DNA of 64,000 nucleotides. It comes from Aquisalinus flavus (GTDB taxonomy: Bacteria > Pseudomonadota > Alphaproteobacteria > Caulobacterales > Parvularculaceae). The position numbers were made by a program, and so were the translations under genes. The stretch lies in the NCBI RefSeq assembly GCF_022559625.1, contig NZ_CP042288.1:768409-832408 (forward strand). Reading direction: 5' to 3'. This document shows positions 25,344 to 34,556 of this stretch, piece by piece (the stretch's first letter is position 1; each line of letters starts with the position of its first letter). The notes under the pieces were generated by a model. The model was not told where the DNA came from. It saw only the letters and a list, made by a program, of their open reading frames with translations, and searched no databases.

Positions 25344-27137
25344 ATGGCGAGCCTGATGGCGAATGTTCAAAATCTCGGCCGGACGCTGATGCTGCCGATT
25401 GCCGTCCTGCCGGTGGCTGGCCTGTTGCTGCGGTTTGGCCAGCCGGATCTGTTCGATATTCCCTTCATCGCGGCGTCTGGCGCGGCGATTTTTTCCAATC
25501 TCGGGCTGCTGTTCGCGATCGGCGTTGCCGTCGGCTTCGCCAAGGACAATAATGGCGCGGCGGGCCTTGCCGGCGCCGTATGCTATTTCGTCGCGACACA
25601 GGGCGCCCGGACGCTGATCGCCGTGCCGCCGGAGGTTCTGAGCGCCGTCGATGAAACTGCAAGGGCGCTCGCCGAGGCTGCGTGGCTCGACCGGGAGATC
25701 GGCAAGCTCGGCGTCCCCGTCGGGATCGTGGCGGGCATCGCTTCGGGTGTTCTCTACAATCGCTATCACGATATCCGCCTGCCGGAATTCCTCGCTTTCT
25801 TCGGCGGCCGCCGTTTCGTGCCGATCGCCGCGGGCTGTTTCGGTGTGGTGCTTGCCGCCATTGTCGGGCTCGGATGGATCGGTATCGAAGGGGCGATGGA
25901 CGCCTTTTCCCGTGCCGTCGTCGCGTCTGGCGAGATCGGCGTGTTCATCTATGGCGTTCTGAACCGCATCCTGATCGTCACTGGTCTTCACCATATCCTG
26001 AATAATGTCGCCTGGTTCATCGTCGGTGATTTTGGCGGCGTGACCGGCGACCTCAATCGCTTCTTTGCCGGTGATCCCGAGGCGGGCCGCTTCATGGCCG
26101 GTTTCTTCCCGGTCATGATGTTCGGCCTGCCGGCTGCCTGTCTTGCCATGTATCATGCCGCGCCGAAGGACCGCCGGGCCGAGGTCGGCGGCATGTATCT
26201 GTCCCTCGGGCTGACCTCGCTGCTGACCGGTGTCACCGAGCCGATAGAGTTCACCTTCATGTTCCTTGCGCCGGTTCTCTACGGCATTCACGCCGTGCTG
26301 ACCGGCCTGTCCATGGTCATCATGGATGTGCTGAATGTGAAGATCGGGTTCGGTTTTTCCGCCGGGCTGATCGACTATGTCCTGAATTTCAACCTGTCGA
26401 CGCGGCCATTGCTGCTGCTGCCTGTCGGGCTTGTCTACGGTCTCCTCTATTATGGCATGTTCCGCTTCTGCATCGCGCGGTTCAACCTGAAGACGCCGGG
26501 GCGGGATACGGCGGTGGTAACGGCGCCGGGCAGGGGACAGCAAACATCCACCGGACAGACCGGGCGGGCGGGCCAGTCTGGTCAGACTGCGCTCGGTTTC
26601 ATCGAGGCGCTGGGCGGTGCCGGCAATCTTGCCAGTGTCGATGCCTGCATGACCCGGCTGCGACTGGTGTTGAATGATCCTGCGGCGGTGGACGAGGCAC
26701 GGCTCAAGTCGCTCGGCGCCAAGGGCTTCATTCGCCCCTCCGCGACGACCATGCAAGTCGTGCTCGGCCCGGTTGCCGATCAGGTGGCATCAGAGATCAG
26801 GGCGGCGCTTGGCGGATACACTGTTGTAGAACAAGGCAAAGTGCCGGCCCCACGACCAGGACAGCCGGACGCGGTTCCGCTTGAAGTGCTCGGCCCGGTT
26901 CTCGCCGCGCTTGGTGGCATCGAGAACGTCCGGAGCCTGCGCACGCTGGCATCGCGTATAAGATTATCCGTACAGGACAGAAGCATGATCGACCGAGGCG
27001 GGCTGGAATCGCTCGGGCTTCGCGGGATGGTCGACAATGGCGATGGCAGTGTGCACCTGATCTTCGGGCCGCAGGCCACTGCCATCGGTCAGGCACTGTC
27101 CGGACTGGTCGAGAAAAGGAAAAGCCATGAAGCATGA
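25344..27137 (+). CDS. nagE: N-acetylglucosamine-specific PTS permease EIICB with a second, degenerate IIB domain
   Basis: This 597-residue inner-membrane transporter imports GlcNAc with phosphorylation at C6. The IIC domain (1 to about 390) has about ten hydrophobic segments and signatures such as GLHHILNNVAWFIVGDFGG and TGVTEPIEFTFMFLAP. A first IIB domain (about 415–495) has the phosphorylated Cys435 in DACMTRLRL. A second IIB-like domain (about 515–590, GGIENVRSLRTLASRIRL) has Leu535 where the Cys should be, so it cannot carry phosphate in the usual way. It follows the PTS fusion gene by ten bases and overlaps the NagX gene by 11 bases. Confidence 0.92.
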   Translation: MASLMANVQNLGRTLMLPIAVLPVAGLLLRFGQPDLFDIPFIAASGAAIFSNLGLLFAIGVAVGFAKDNNGAAGLAGAVCYFVATQGARTLIAVPPEVLSAVDETARALAEAAWLDREIGKLGVPVGIVAGIASGVLYNRYHDIRLPEFLAFFGGRRFVPIAAGCFGVVLAAIVGLGWIGIEGAMDAFSRAVVASGEIGVFIYGVLNRILIVTGLHHILNNVAWFIVGDFGGVTGDLNRFFAGDPEAGRFMAGFFPVMMFGLPAACLAMYHAAPKDRRAEVGGMYLSLGLTSLLTGVTEPIEFTFMFLAPVLYGIHAVLTGLSMVIMDVLNVKIGFGFSAGLIDYVLNFNLSTRPLLLLPVGLVYGLLYYGMFRFCIARFNLKTPGRDTAVVTAPGRGQQTSTGQTGRAGQSGQTALGFIEALGGAGNLASVDACMTRLRLVLNDPAAVDEARLKSLGAKGFIRPSATTMQVVLGPVADQVASEIRAALGGYTVVEQGKVPAPRPGQPDAVPLEVLGPVLAALGGIENVRSLRTLASRIRLSVQDRSMIDRGGLESLGLRGMVDNGDGSVHLIFGPQATAIGQALSGLVEKRKSHEA

Positions 27138-28275
27138 TGAAACGGCGCATGACGCTCCAGCGAGGCCAGTCCTGCAGGACAGGATGCTGTCGGTCGATGT
27201 CGCGCGGGGCGTGGCGATCTTCGGCATGATCCTCGTCAATGCAACGGCCTATGTGCACTATGCGATGCCGGCGCCTGTACCGCCATTCCTGCTCCATGCA
27301 AACTGGGATGGCTTTCTTGCCGCCGATTTCGTCTTTCCGGCCTTTCTTTATATTGTCGGTATCTCGATCGCCCTGTCGCTGGCGGGGGCAGCCGGTTCCG
27401 ACACCAGGGGCACGACTGTCCGGCATATTGGCTGGCGGGCGCTGAAGCTGGTGGTTCTCGGTTTCTTTCTCAGCAATATCAATCTCTGGTACAATGAAAT
27501 CGTCTGGTCCGAGGCGCGCTATTTCGGTGTCCTGCAACGCATCGGGATCGTCTATTTCATCACGGCCCTGATCTTTTTATATGTCTCGCCGAGAGCGATG
27601 GCTGTGATCGCCGGGGCCATCCTGATCCTTTACACCGGCCTGCTCTATGTGCCGCTGCCGACCGGGCAGGCGGCGGATCTTTCCGTGGCCGGGTTGAATA
27701 TCGTCTCGTGGGTCGATCACGTCATTCTTGGCAGCCATGCCTATTATGACCGCGATCTCGGTTACGATCCGGAAGGCATTCTCTCCACCCTGCCGGGCGT
27801 CGCGCAATGCCTGATGGGGGTCCTGACCGGGTTATGGCTGAAGCAACAGGACCGCACCGTTGCGGTGGCCGGCAGGCTCGCCATTGCGGCAGCGATCCTG
27901 CTCGCCGCCGGTATCGTGCTCGGCTTCGTGCATCCGATCATCAAGGATTTGTGGACCATGACCTTCGTTTTCGTGTCGACCGGTATCGCCATGGTCATCC
28001 TTGCCGCCGCCTGGCTGGTCAACGATGTCCTGCGCCGTTATGGCCCGGTTTCGCATTTCTTCCGGGTGTTCGGCGTCAATGCCATCGCGACCTATACGTT
28101 CCATTTCGTCACCTCGTTTCTTGTCGTGTCGGCAACAGGTGTAGGCCTCAAGAACCTCGCCGGGCATATCCTTTTCGACAGCCTCGCCTCGCTGGTGCCC
28201 GTTGCCGTCTATCTGGCGATGAACTGGGTGTTTGCCGTGTGGCTGTGGAAGCGCCGGATTTTCGTCAAGATTTGA
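27127..28275 (+). CDS. NagX-like membrane protein (heparan-alpha-glucosaminide N-acetyltransferase type, DUF5009)
   Basis: This 382-residue polytopic membrane protein has about ten helices. The opening MLSVDVARGVAIFGMILVN and the later ADFVFPAFLYIVGISIALSL are typical of the acyltransferase family that includes human HGSNAT and proteobacterial NagX. In this context NagX is regarded as an amino-sugar-specific membrane acyltransferase; its biochemical role in bacteria is not firmly established. It overlaps the 3' end of nagE by 11 bases and is the last gene of the PTS operon, converging on the GntR gene. Confidence 0.85.
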   Translation: MKHDETAHDAPARPVLQDRMLSVDVARGVAIFGMILVNATAYVHYAMPAPVPPFLLHANWDGFLAADFVFPAFLYIVGISIALSLAGAAGSDTRGTTVRHIGWRALKLVVLGFFLSNINLWYNEIVWSEARYFGVLQRIGIVYFITALIFLYVSPRAMAVIAGAILILYTGLLYVPLPTGQAADLSVAGLNIVSWVDHVILGSHAYYDRDLGYDPEGILSTLPGVAQCLMGVLTGLWLKQQDRTVAVAGRLAIAAAILLAAGIVLGFVHPIIKDLWTMTFVFVSTGIAMVILAAAWLVNDVLRRYGPVSHFFRVFGVNAIATYTFHFVTSFLVVSATGVGLKNLAGHILFDSLASLVPVAVYLAMNWVFAVWLWKRRIFVKI

Positions 28276-28289
28276 TCGGGCCGACGGGC

Positions 28290-29030
28290 CTATTCGGCGG
28301 AAAGCTCTGCCACGAAGTCATAGGTATCGCCGCGATAGAAGGAGCGGGATATTTCAATGATCCGTCCGTCGCCAAGAAAGGCACGGCGCTCCACCAGCAG
28401 GCCGGCGCTCTTGTCGGGGGCGCCGAGAAGTTCTGCCTGCTGATGGTCGAACAGGACGGCGCGCAGGCGCTGAAGCGCCCGGACAGGGCGATAGCCGGCA
28501 TCGGTCAGGGCGACGTAGAGGGAGTCGCCGACACTGTCCGGGGAGGGCAGCGCGAAGACAGGGACGATGGAATATTCCAGCGCCATCGGTGCGCCATCGG
28601 CATAACGCACCCGGTCGAAGCGATAGACGTGCAGGCCCGGACTGAGGCCATAATTCATGACTTCATCGGACGTGACGCGACCCTCCGCCCGGCGCAGCCA
28701 CTTGCTGCTGGGCGATTGTCCGCGCGCCTTCATCTCTTCCGAAAAGGAGGTCAGTTGCGAAAACACCTTCTCGACCCGGCGGGCAACGAAGGTGCCTGAG
28801 CCCTGCCGCCGGTTGAGCAGGCCCTCGTCGACCAGCCCCTGCAGCGCCTTGCGCACGGTGATGCGCGAAATGCCGTAATCCTGCGCGAGGTCGCGCTCTG
28901 CAGGGAGCGGTTTTTCCGGCGGCAGAATGTTTTCGATAATCGCCGTGCGAAGCTTCTGCTGCAATTGCCGATACAGCGCCGTGCGGTCTTCGGGGTCCAG
29001 CGGACCAATCAAATCTGAAAGCTGCTGCAC
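28290..29030 (-). CDS. GntR/HutC-family transcriptional regulator of amino-sugar genes
   Basis: This 246-residue regulator has an N-terminal winged helix-turn-helix (PLPAERDLAQDYGISRITVRKALQGLVDEGLLNRRQGSGTFV, residues about 40–82) and a C-terminal UTRA effector domain (VYRFDRVRYADGAPMALEYSIVP … SLYVALTDAGYRPVRALQRL). This is the architecture of NagR/NagQ/YvoA, which respond to GlcNAc-6-P or GlcN-6-P. It lies between the PTS operon and the hexosaminidase gene and is divergent from the latter. It most likely represses the whole locus through the TGGTAT sites. The effector is inferred, not shown. Confidence 0.9.
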   Translation of the reverse strand: MQQLSDLIGPLDPEDRTALYRQLQQKLRTAIIENILPPEKPLPAERDLAQDYGISRITVRKALQGLVDEGLLNRRQGSGTFVARRVEKVFSQLTSFSEEMKARGQSPSSKWLRRAEGRVTSDEVMNYGLSPGLHVYRFDRVRYADGAPMALEYSIVPVFALPSPDSVGDSLYVALTDAGYRPVRALQRLRAVLFDHQQAELLGAPDKSAGLLVERRAFLGDGRIIEISRSFYRGDTYDFVAELSAE

Positions 29031-29216
29031 GTTCGTATCGCCCTGCTAACGTGTTCAAATCAAACTCATAAAGGCGGCTCGGCCGGTTGAGTTTACAGAG
29101 TCACTGATAATACCATTACCCGGAAACTGCAAGTTGTCCCAAAACCGGTAAAAACTTGCTAAACTCCACGCGATTCTGATTGAAATTTTGAGCCCGGTGC
29201 ATTCGCGATCAGTCTA

Positions 29217-29269
29217 TTGACTATCGAATTGGATATGAAACAATAATACCAATAACGCTCTTTGGTATT
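29217..29269 (+). promoter_or_regulatory. Promoter and overlapping operator candidate for the GH20 gene
   Basis: TTGACT at 29217–29222 resembles a -35 box. A weak -10 (ACAATA, 29240–29245) follows at 17 bases, overlapped on its right by an inverted repeat, AATACCAA (29245–29252) and TTGGTATT (29262–29269). Another related site, GATAATACCATTACC, is at 29106–29120, nearer the divergent gntR gene. Position over the promoter fits repression by the GntR protein. The box assignment is tentative. Confidence 0.45.
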
Positions 29270-29302
29270 TCACGCGCAGGGAGCGAGAGGCAGAGGAAAA
29301 AA

Positions 29303-32002
29303 ATGAAAAAGGTCAGCGGTCTGTTCCCGTCAATCCTGTGTGTCGTGTCGCTTACGGCCTGCGGCCCGGTGGCGGATGGTCAGTCTTCGACTCCGGAGGC
29401 GGCGGATACCGCAGCGGTCGAAGGCAGTGGCCAGTTATCCCAGTCGGATATCGATCGCCTCGCGGAGACCTTGAAGGTCACCTATCAGGTGATCGCCAAC
29501 AAGGCGGCAGAGTGTCAGGCGGGCGGCAGGTCGATCGGAGCGACGTCTTGCTACGAGGCGAAAATTACGCTGCATAGTGATGAGCCTGTCACGGCGAGCG
29601 GCTGGGAAATCTATTTCAGCCAGCCCGATCCGCTTGCCTTTGTTGCCCCGGGCGCGCTGTCCATCGACCATATCAATGGCGATCTCCATGTGATCCGCCC
29701 CGGCGAGGAATTCGAGACCGTCACGGCGCAGGCGCCCGTATCGGCCGATCTTGTCGTGCGCGGTCAGGTGCTCTCCGAGGCCAAGCTGATGCCCAACTGG
29801 TATGTGGTCGCCGACGGTCTTGAAGCGAGAACGATAGACAGCACACGGATGCAGACCGATCCCGAGACGGGCCTGCTCGTGCGTCCCTGGATCGTGGACT
29901 TTCCGCGCGAGGAAAGCCATTATCGCAAGGGGCCGGGAGATGACACGCCGCTGGCAACCTCAGCCTTTCTCCATGACGCTAACAGCATCGCGGCGCCCGT
30001 GGATAACTCATCTGTCGCTGCGGCAATCATTCCGAGCCCGGCAAGCGTCCAGCGCCGCGACGGCGCGCTCGATCTGGCGGCCGGACTCACGGTCAGCATG
30101 GACGGCGTGGACCGTGCCGCGATAGACGCGGCCTTGCAGCGGCTGGCGCTGTTCGGCGTGGCCGAAGCGGCAGGCGGGGTGCCCGTTTCCGTTTCCGTGG
30201 AGCCGGATCTCATGGGCGGCACAGAATCCTATGTGCTCGATATCGGTCCCGGCGCGGTCGCGATCACGGCGGCGGACGATGCCGGGGCTGCCTATGCGCT
30301 CTATTCGCTCGCCTCTCTCGTAACGCTCGGCGAAACCACCGTGCCGCAATTGCGCATCGAGGATTCCCCCCGCTTCGGATTTCGCGGCATGCATATCGAC
30401 CTGGCGCGAAATTTCCATTCGCTCGACATGGTGCTCAAGGTCATGGACCAGATGGCGGCCTACAAGTTGAACAAGCTGCACCTGCATCTTGCCGATGATG
30501 AGGGCTGGCGGCTGGAAATCCCCGGCCTGCCGGAACTGACTGACGTGGGTGCGCGGCGCTGCCATGACCCGGCAGAGGATGACTGCCTGCTGATGCAGCT
30601 TGGCAGCGGCCCGACAGGAGAGACAGAGGTGGACGGATATTTCTCCGTCGCCGACTATTCGGCGATCCTGGCGGCGGCGAAGGCGCGCCATATCGAAGTC
30701 ATCCCGTCGCTCGACATGCCGGGCCATTCGCGGGCCGCGATCAAGTCGATGGAGGCACGCTATCGCCGCTTCATGGAGGCAGGCCAGCCGGAACAGGCGC
30801 GCGAATACCTGCTAACCGACTTTGACGACACGACCGAGTATGAAAGTATTCAATTCTACACGGACAACACGCTGAATGTCTGCATGGAGTCGACCTATCA
30901 TTTCATCGACACGGTGATTACCGAAATCGCCACGATCCATGAGGCCGCCGGTGTTCCCCTGAAGCGCTATCATATCGGGGCTGACGAGACCGCCGGGGCG
31001 TGGGTTGAATCGCCGGTCTGCCAGGCTGTCTTCGAGGACCCGGACAATGGCATCGACGATGCCGGCGATCTTGGCGGCTATTTTATAGAGCGCGTCGCGA
31101 ACATGGTCGCGGCTATGGATGTGATCCCCGGCGGGTGGAATGACGGGATGGGGCATACCGACCCGGACCGGATGCCCGAGACGGTCCAGACCAATGCCTG
31201 GGGCGTTCTGCCCTGGGGCGGTGCGACATCGGCCCAGCAGCAGGCCAATTATGGCTGGGAGGTCATACTGTCGATTCCCGATGCCCTGTATTTCGATTTT
31301 CCGTACGAGGCTGACCCCAAGGAAGGCGGCTATTACTGGGCGGGGCGGCGCGTCAATACGCGCAAGGTGTTCGATTTCATGCCAGAGAACCTGCCCGTGC
31401 ATGCCGAGTTCTGGAAGGATCCGAACGAGCAGCCCTTCACGATAGATGACACTCTTCAGACGGATGATAATGGTGTCGTGACCCATGCACCCCTCGAAGA
31501 AGGCGTGCGCTTTGCCGGGATGCAGGGACAGGTCTGGAGCGAGACTCTGCCGAGCGATGAGATGGTGCTCTACATGATCTTTCCGCGCCTGCTCGCCCTT
31601 GCGGAACGGGCATGGCATCAGGCCGAGTGGGAAGTTCCCTATGATTATCAGGGCACTGTCTACAGCCCGCAGACGTCACATTTCACCAGCGATATGCGCG
31701 CGGCGCGCGATGCCGACTGGGCGCGCTTTGCTGCCGTCCTGGCAGAGAAGGAATTGCCCAAGCTCGACAAGGCCGGCATCCCGTATCGTATCCCGACTGT
31801 CGGTGCGAGGCTGACGGAAGGCCGCTTGCTGACGAATACGATTTTCCCCGGTCTTCCGGTGGAGATGCGCAGCGCGGCAGGCGAGTGGCAGGCGGTCGAT
31901 GGACCAGTCGATGTCACGGGCCTGGGCGATGGTGCGATCGAGGTCAGGGCCCGGTCGGCCGATGGCAGCAGGGCGGGGCGCGCGCTGACGGTTGGCGAAT
32001 GA
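29303..32002 (+). CDS. Exported beta-N-acetylhexosaminidase, GH20, lipoprotein
   Basis: This 899-residue lipoprotein has a signal peptide with lipobox LTAC (Cys20) followed by GPVADGQ. It has an N-terminal chitobiase/carbohydrate-binding domain (about 55–190), a GH20b domain (about 230–350) and the GH20 catalytic barrel from RFGFRGMHIDLARNFHS onward. The catalytic Asp-Glu pair is D561–E562 in YHIGADETAG. It removes terminal GlcNAc from chitin oligosaccharides or similar glycans in the envelope, supplying the PTS. It is divergent from the GntR gene with operator-like repeats between. Length matches chitobiase-type GH20 enzymes. Confidence 0.93.
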   Translation: MKKVSGLFPSILCVVSLTACGPVADGQSSTPEAADTAAVEGSGQLSQSDIDRLAETLKVTYQVIANKAAECQAGGRSIGATSCYEAKITLHSDEPVTASGWEIYFSQPDPLAFVAPGALSIDHINGDLHVIRPGEEFETVTAQAPVSADLVVRGQVLSEAKLMPNWYVVADGLEARTIDSTRMQTDPETGLLVRPWIVDFPREESHYRKGPGDDTPLATSAFLHDANSIAAPVDNSSVAAAIIPSPASVQRRDGALDLAAGLTVSMDGVDRAAIDAALQRLALFGVAEAAGGVPVSVSVEPDLMGGTESYVLDIGPGAVAITAADDAGAAYALYSLASLVTLGETTVPQLRIEDSPRFGFRGMHIDLARNFHSLDMVLKVMDQMAAYKLNKLHLHLADDEGWRLEIPGLPELTDVGARRCHDPAEDDCLLMQLGSGPTGETEVDGYFSVADYSAILAAAKARHIEVIPSLDMPGHSRAAIKSMEARYRRFMEAGQPEQAREYLLTDFDDTTEYESIQFYTDNTLNVCMESTYHFIDTVITEIATIHEAAGVPLKRYHIGADETAGAWVESPVCQAVFEDPDNGIDDAGDLGGYFIERVANMVAAMDVIPGGWNDGMGHTDPDRMPETVQTNAWGVLPWGGATSAQQQANYGWEVILSIPDALYFDFPYEADPKEGGYYWAGRRVNTRKVFDFMPENLPVHAEFWKDPNEQPFTIDDTLQTDDNGVVTHAPLEEGVRFAGMQGQVWSETLPSDEMVLYMIFPRLLALAERAWHQAEWEVPYDYQGTVYSPQTSHFTSDMRAARDADWARFAAVLAEKELPKLDKAGIPYRIPTVGARLTEGRLLTNTIFPGLPVEMRSAAGEWQAVDGPVDVTGLGDGAIEVRARSADGSRAGRALTVGE

Positions 32003-32055
32003 TCGCAGGCGGGGCGTGGTGACGGCTGCATGCGGGAAGGCCGGAAAGCTGCCGG

Positions 32056-33099
32056 CTATGGCGCGCCGCAGCTCTCGCGCACGACCAGCTCCACCGGCAA
32101 CAGGGTCGTGTCGACACTCTTGCCCTCAATGCGCTGTAATAGCAGCTCGACCATGGTCTTGCCGCCCTCCTGAATGCGCTGACTGACCGTCGTCAGCGAC
32201 GGGCCGAAGGAATTGGCGATCAGGATATCGTCATAGCCGACAATGGCGACATCGCGCGGCACGTCCAGCCCGGCATTGCGCAGGGTCGTGATGGCGCTCA
32301 TGGCGATGACATCGCTGGCGCAGAAGATGGCATCGAACGATACGCCCGACTGCAGCATCTTCTCGGCCGAGGCCCGTGCTTCCCTGGCGTCGAACGGCGC
32401 CGAGAAGATCAGCGATTCATCAACCGCGATGCCATTGTCGAGAAACGCCTTGCGATAGCCCTGCTGGCGCAGGGCAATTTCCGGTTCCGCCGGATCGCCG
32501 AGGAAGGCGATCCGCTTGCGGCCGAGTTTCATCAGGTGCTCGGTGGCGAGCTTGCCGCCGGCGACATTGTCCGTTCCGACGACGATGTAATCATCCTCGC
32601 GCAAGTGCCCGCCCCAGACGACGACCTGAGGGTAGAGATCGGTGAAATTGCGCAGCGCTTCGAGGTCCTGGCCCTGACCCATGATGATGATGCCATCGGC
32701 CCGGCCGCACTGGATCGAATTCGTCTCGACCCCTTTGGCCCAGGGCGCGCGCTTGGTCAGCAGCATGTCGTAATGGCGCTCGCTGAGCGCATCTGCGAGA
32801 ACGCCGAGCATGTCGAGATAGAACGGGTCGGACATGTGCTGGCGGCCATATTCGGCGAGCGGGATCAACACCTCGATCGTCCGGGTGCGCTTCTGGCGCA
32901 GGTTCCGGGCATTGATATTGACCGTGTAATTCGCGCTGCGAGCGATTTTCAGGATCCGGTTGCGCGTATTCTCGTTGACGAGGGGCGAGCCGGAGAGGGC
33001 GCGCGAGACGGTGGATTCCGAGACCCCGGCCAGCTGGGCAATCTCGAACATGGTCGTTTCGGCTGTTACTGGTCTGGGCAGCGTCTTTGACATGAGCAT
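32056..33099 (-). CDS. LacI-family transcriptional regulator (arabinose-locus side)
   Basis: This 347-residue regulator has the LacI helix-turn-helix TMFEIAQLAGVSESTVSRALSG near its N terminus, the hinge ILKIARSANYTVNINARNLRQ and a periplasmic-binding-like effector domain ending in ITTLRNAGLDVPRDVAIVGYDD. The frame is open to a TTG at 33150, but that region contains a perfect palindrome, so I prefer the ATG at 33099 (or 33093). No good ribosome site lies at normal distance: AGGAGG at 33133–33138 is separated from the ATG by the palindrome. It could regulate either the arabinose locus to its right or itself. The effector is unknown. Confidence 0.85.
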   Translation of the reverse strand: MLMSKTLPRPVTAETTMFEIAQLAGVSESTVSRALSGSPLVNENTRNRILKIARSANYTVNINARNLRQKRTRTIEVLIPLAEYGRQHMSDPFYLDMLGVLADALSERHYDMLLTKRAPWAKGVETNSIQCGRADGIIIMGQGQDLEALRNFTDLYPQVVVWGGHLREDDYIVVGTDNVAGGKLATEHLMKLGRKRIAFLGDPAEPEIALRQQGYRKAFLDNGIAVDESLIFSAPFDAREARASAEKMLQSGVSFDAIFCASDVIAMSAITTLRNAGLDVPRDVAIVGYDDILIANSFGPSLTTVSQRIQEGGKTMVELLLQRIEGKSVDTTLLPVELVVRESCGAP

Positions 33100-33110
33100 A
33101 TTAACACGCG

Positions 33111-33132
33111 CTATTGCAAGAAATTGCAATAG
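33111..33132. promoter_or_regulatory. 22-bp perfect palindrome upstream of the LacI-family gene
   Basis: CTATTGCAA (33111–33119), a four-base spacer and TTGCAATAG (33124–33132) form a perfect inverted repeat directly upstream of the chosen LacI start. Symmetry and position suit an autoregulatory operator. In RNA it could instead fold as a hairpin between AGGAGG and the start codon. Both readings are inference from sequence. Confidence 0.55.
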
Positions 33133-33339
33133 CCTCCTGCGGGCCTGCAATGGATTTCATCACTCACGAAACGGTGCCGGCAAATGCGCCGATGCGATGC
33201 TGCAATGCGGCGTCGATCGGGCAATGAGATCGATTGCGTAACCCTAATCCCTTACGTGCTGCGCATTCCAACCGGCGGTATATTCGGCTAGTCTGAGCGA
33301 CGGACCAAGACAGATGACAAGAACAACCGGGAGGTATCA

Positions 33340-34485
33340 GTGTCCAGCATTCGCACCATCGCGCTCACCAGCGCAGCAGCCATCATCACCCTATCCGGCG
33401 CCGCCCTGGCCGCCGATGCCGAGCGGGAAGTCTTCGGCACGCTGGAAGACGGCACCGAGATCGAAGCCGTGCTCCTCAGCAATGACGACGGCGTCACCGC
33501 CCGCGTCATCACCCTCGGCGCGACGCTGCAATCGCTGCAGACGCCGGACAAGAGGGGCACGGTCGACGATATCGTGCTTGGTCACGATACCCCGGCGGAA
33601 TATCTGGCGACGCCGCAATATCTGGGTGCCACCATCGGCCGCTTCGCCAACCGGATCGGCGATGCGACCTTCAGCCTTGACGGTACCGAGTATACGCTCG
33701 AGGCCAATGACGGGGATAACCATCTGCATGGCGGCGTCACCGGTTTCGACAAGCTGGTCTGGACCATCACCGATGTCAGCGAGGACGACGATGGCGCCGC
33801 GAGCGTGACCATGAGCCTGACCAGCCCCGACGGGGCCGGCGGCTATCCCGGCACCGTTGAGGCGAGCGTGACCTATATGCTCGACGATGACGGCACGCTG
33901 ACGATCGATCACCGCGCGACGACCGACAAGACGACGATCATCAACATGACCAATCACAGCTATTTCAACCTGTCAGGCCATAAGGACATGCGTCCGATCG
34001 TGAGCCATGACCTGATGATCCCGGCAAGTGCCTATACGCCGGTCGATTCAGGGCTGATCCCGACCGGCGAGATCCGCGATGTCGCCGGCACGCCGTTCGA
34101 TTTCCGCGAGCCGATGCGGATCGGCGCACGGCTGCGCAACGGCAATGACGAGCAGATCATGCTCGGTCTCGGTTATGACCATAATTTCGTGCTGGACGAG
34201 GGCGACGAGGACATGCGCCTGGCTGCAAGGCTGACCGCTGCCGTAACCGGGCGGATGATCGAGATCTATACCGACCAGCCGGCGGTGCAGTTCTATTCCG
34301 GTAACTTCCTCGACGGGACGACACCCGGCAAGGGCGGCATCCTCTATCGCCAGGGCGACGGGCTGTGCCTGGAACCGCAGGTCTACCCGGACGCGCCGAA
34401 CAAGCCGGATTTCCCGTCTGCGCGGCTGGAGCCTGGCGAGGAATATGTCCACGTCATGAAGATCAAGACCGGCGTTACCAAATAA
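33340..34485 (+). CDS. Periplasmic aldose 1-epimerase (galactose mutarotase family)
   Basis: This 381-residue enzyme has a cleavable signal peptide (residues 1–24, ending GAALAADA), so it acts in the periplasm. It starts at a GTG with GGGAGG at 33329–33334. Family signatures are TIGRFANRIGDATF, GDNHLHGG, the catalytic His region NMTNHSYFNLSG and the late LCLEPQVYPDAPNKP containing the catalytic Glu. It interconverts alpha and beta anomers of aldoses such as arabinose or galactose, which would help uptake by the symporter encoded nearby. It is the first plus-strand gene of the arabinose locus and is followed by a terminator. Confidence 0.92.
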   Translation: MSSIRTIALTSAAAIITLSGAALAADAEREVFGTLEDGTEIEAVLLSNDDGVTARVITLGATLQSLQTPDKRGTVDDIVLGHDTPAEYLATPQYLGATIGRFANRIGDATFSLDGTEYTLEANDGDNHLHGGVTGFDKLVWTITDVSEDDDGAASVTMSLTSPDGAGGYPGTVEASVTYMLDDDGTLTIDHRATTDKTTIINMTNHSYFNLSGHKDMRPIVSHDLMIPASAYTPVDSGLIPTGEIRDVAGTPFDFREPMRIGARLRNGNDEQIMLGLGYDHNFVLDEGDEDMRLAARLTAAVTGRMIEIYTDQPAVQFYSGNFLDGTTPGKGGILYRQGDGLCLEPQVYPDAPNKPDFPSARLEPGEEYVHVMKIKTGVTK

Positions 34486-34508
34486 GAAAGCGCCTGGATT
34501 GAATCGAA

Positions 34509-34536
34509 AAGGCCGCCTGTCCGGGCGGCCTTTTTT
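34509..34536 (+). terminator. Rho-independent terminator after the aldose epimerase gene
   Basis: The stem AAGGCCGCC … GGCGGCCTT with a short loop is followed by a run of six T bases. It lies 24 bases after the epimerase stop codon. The minus-strand GH127 gene ends at 34557 on the other side, so the hairpin may also slow transcripts arriving from there, although the T-run on that strand is only four bases. Confidence 0.88.
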
Positions 34537-34556
34537 GTTTGTGTGCGGTGCGGTTC

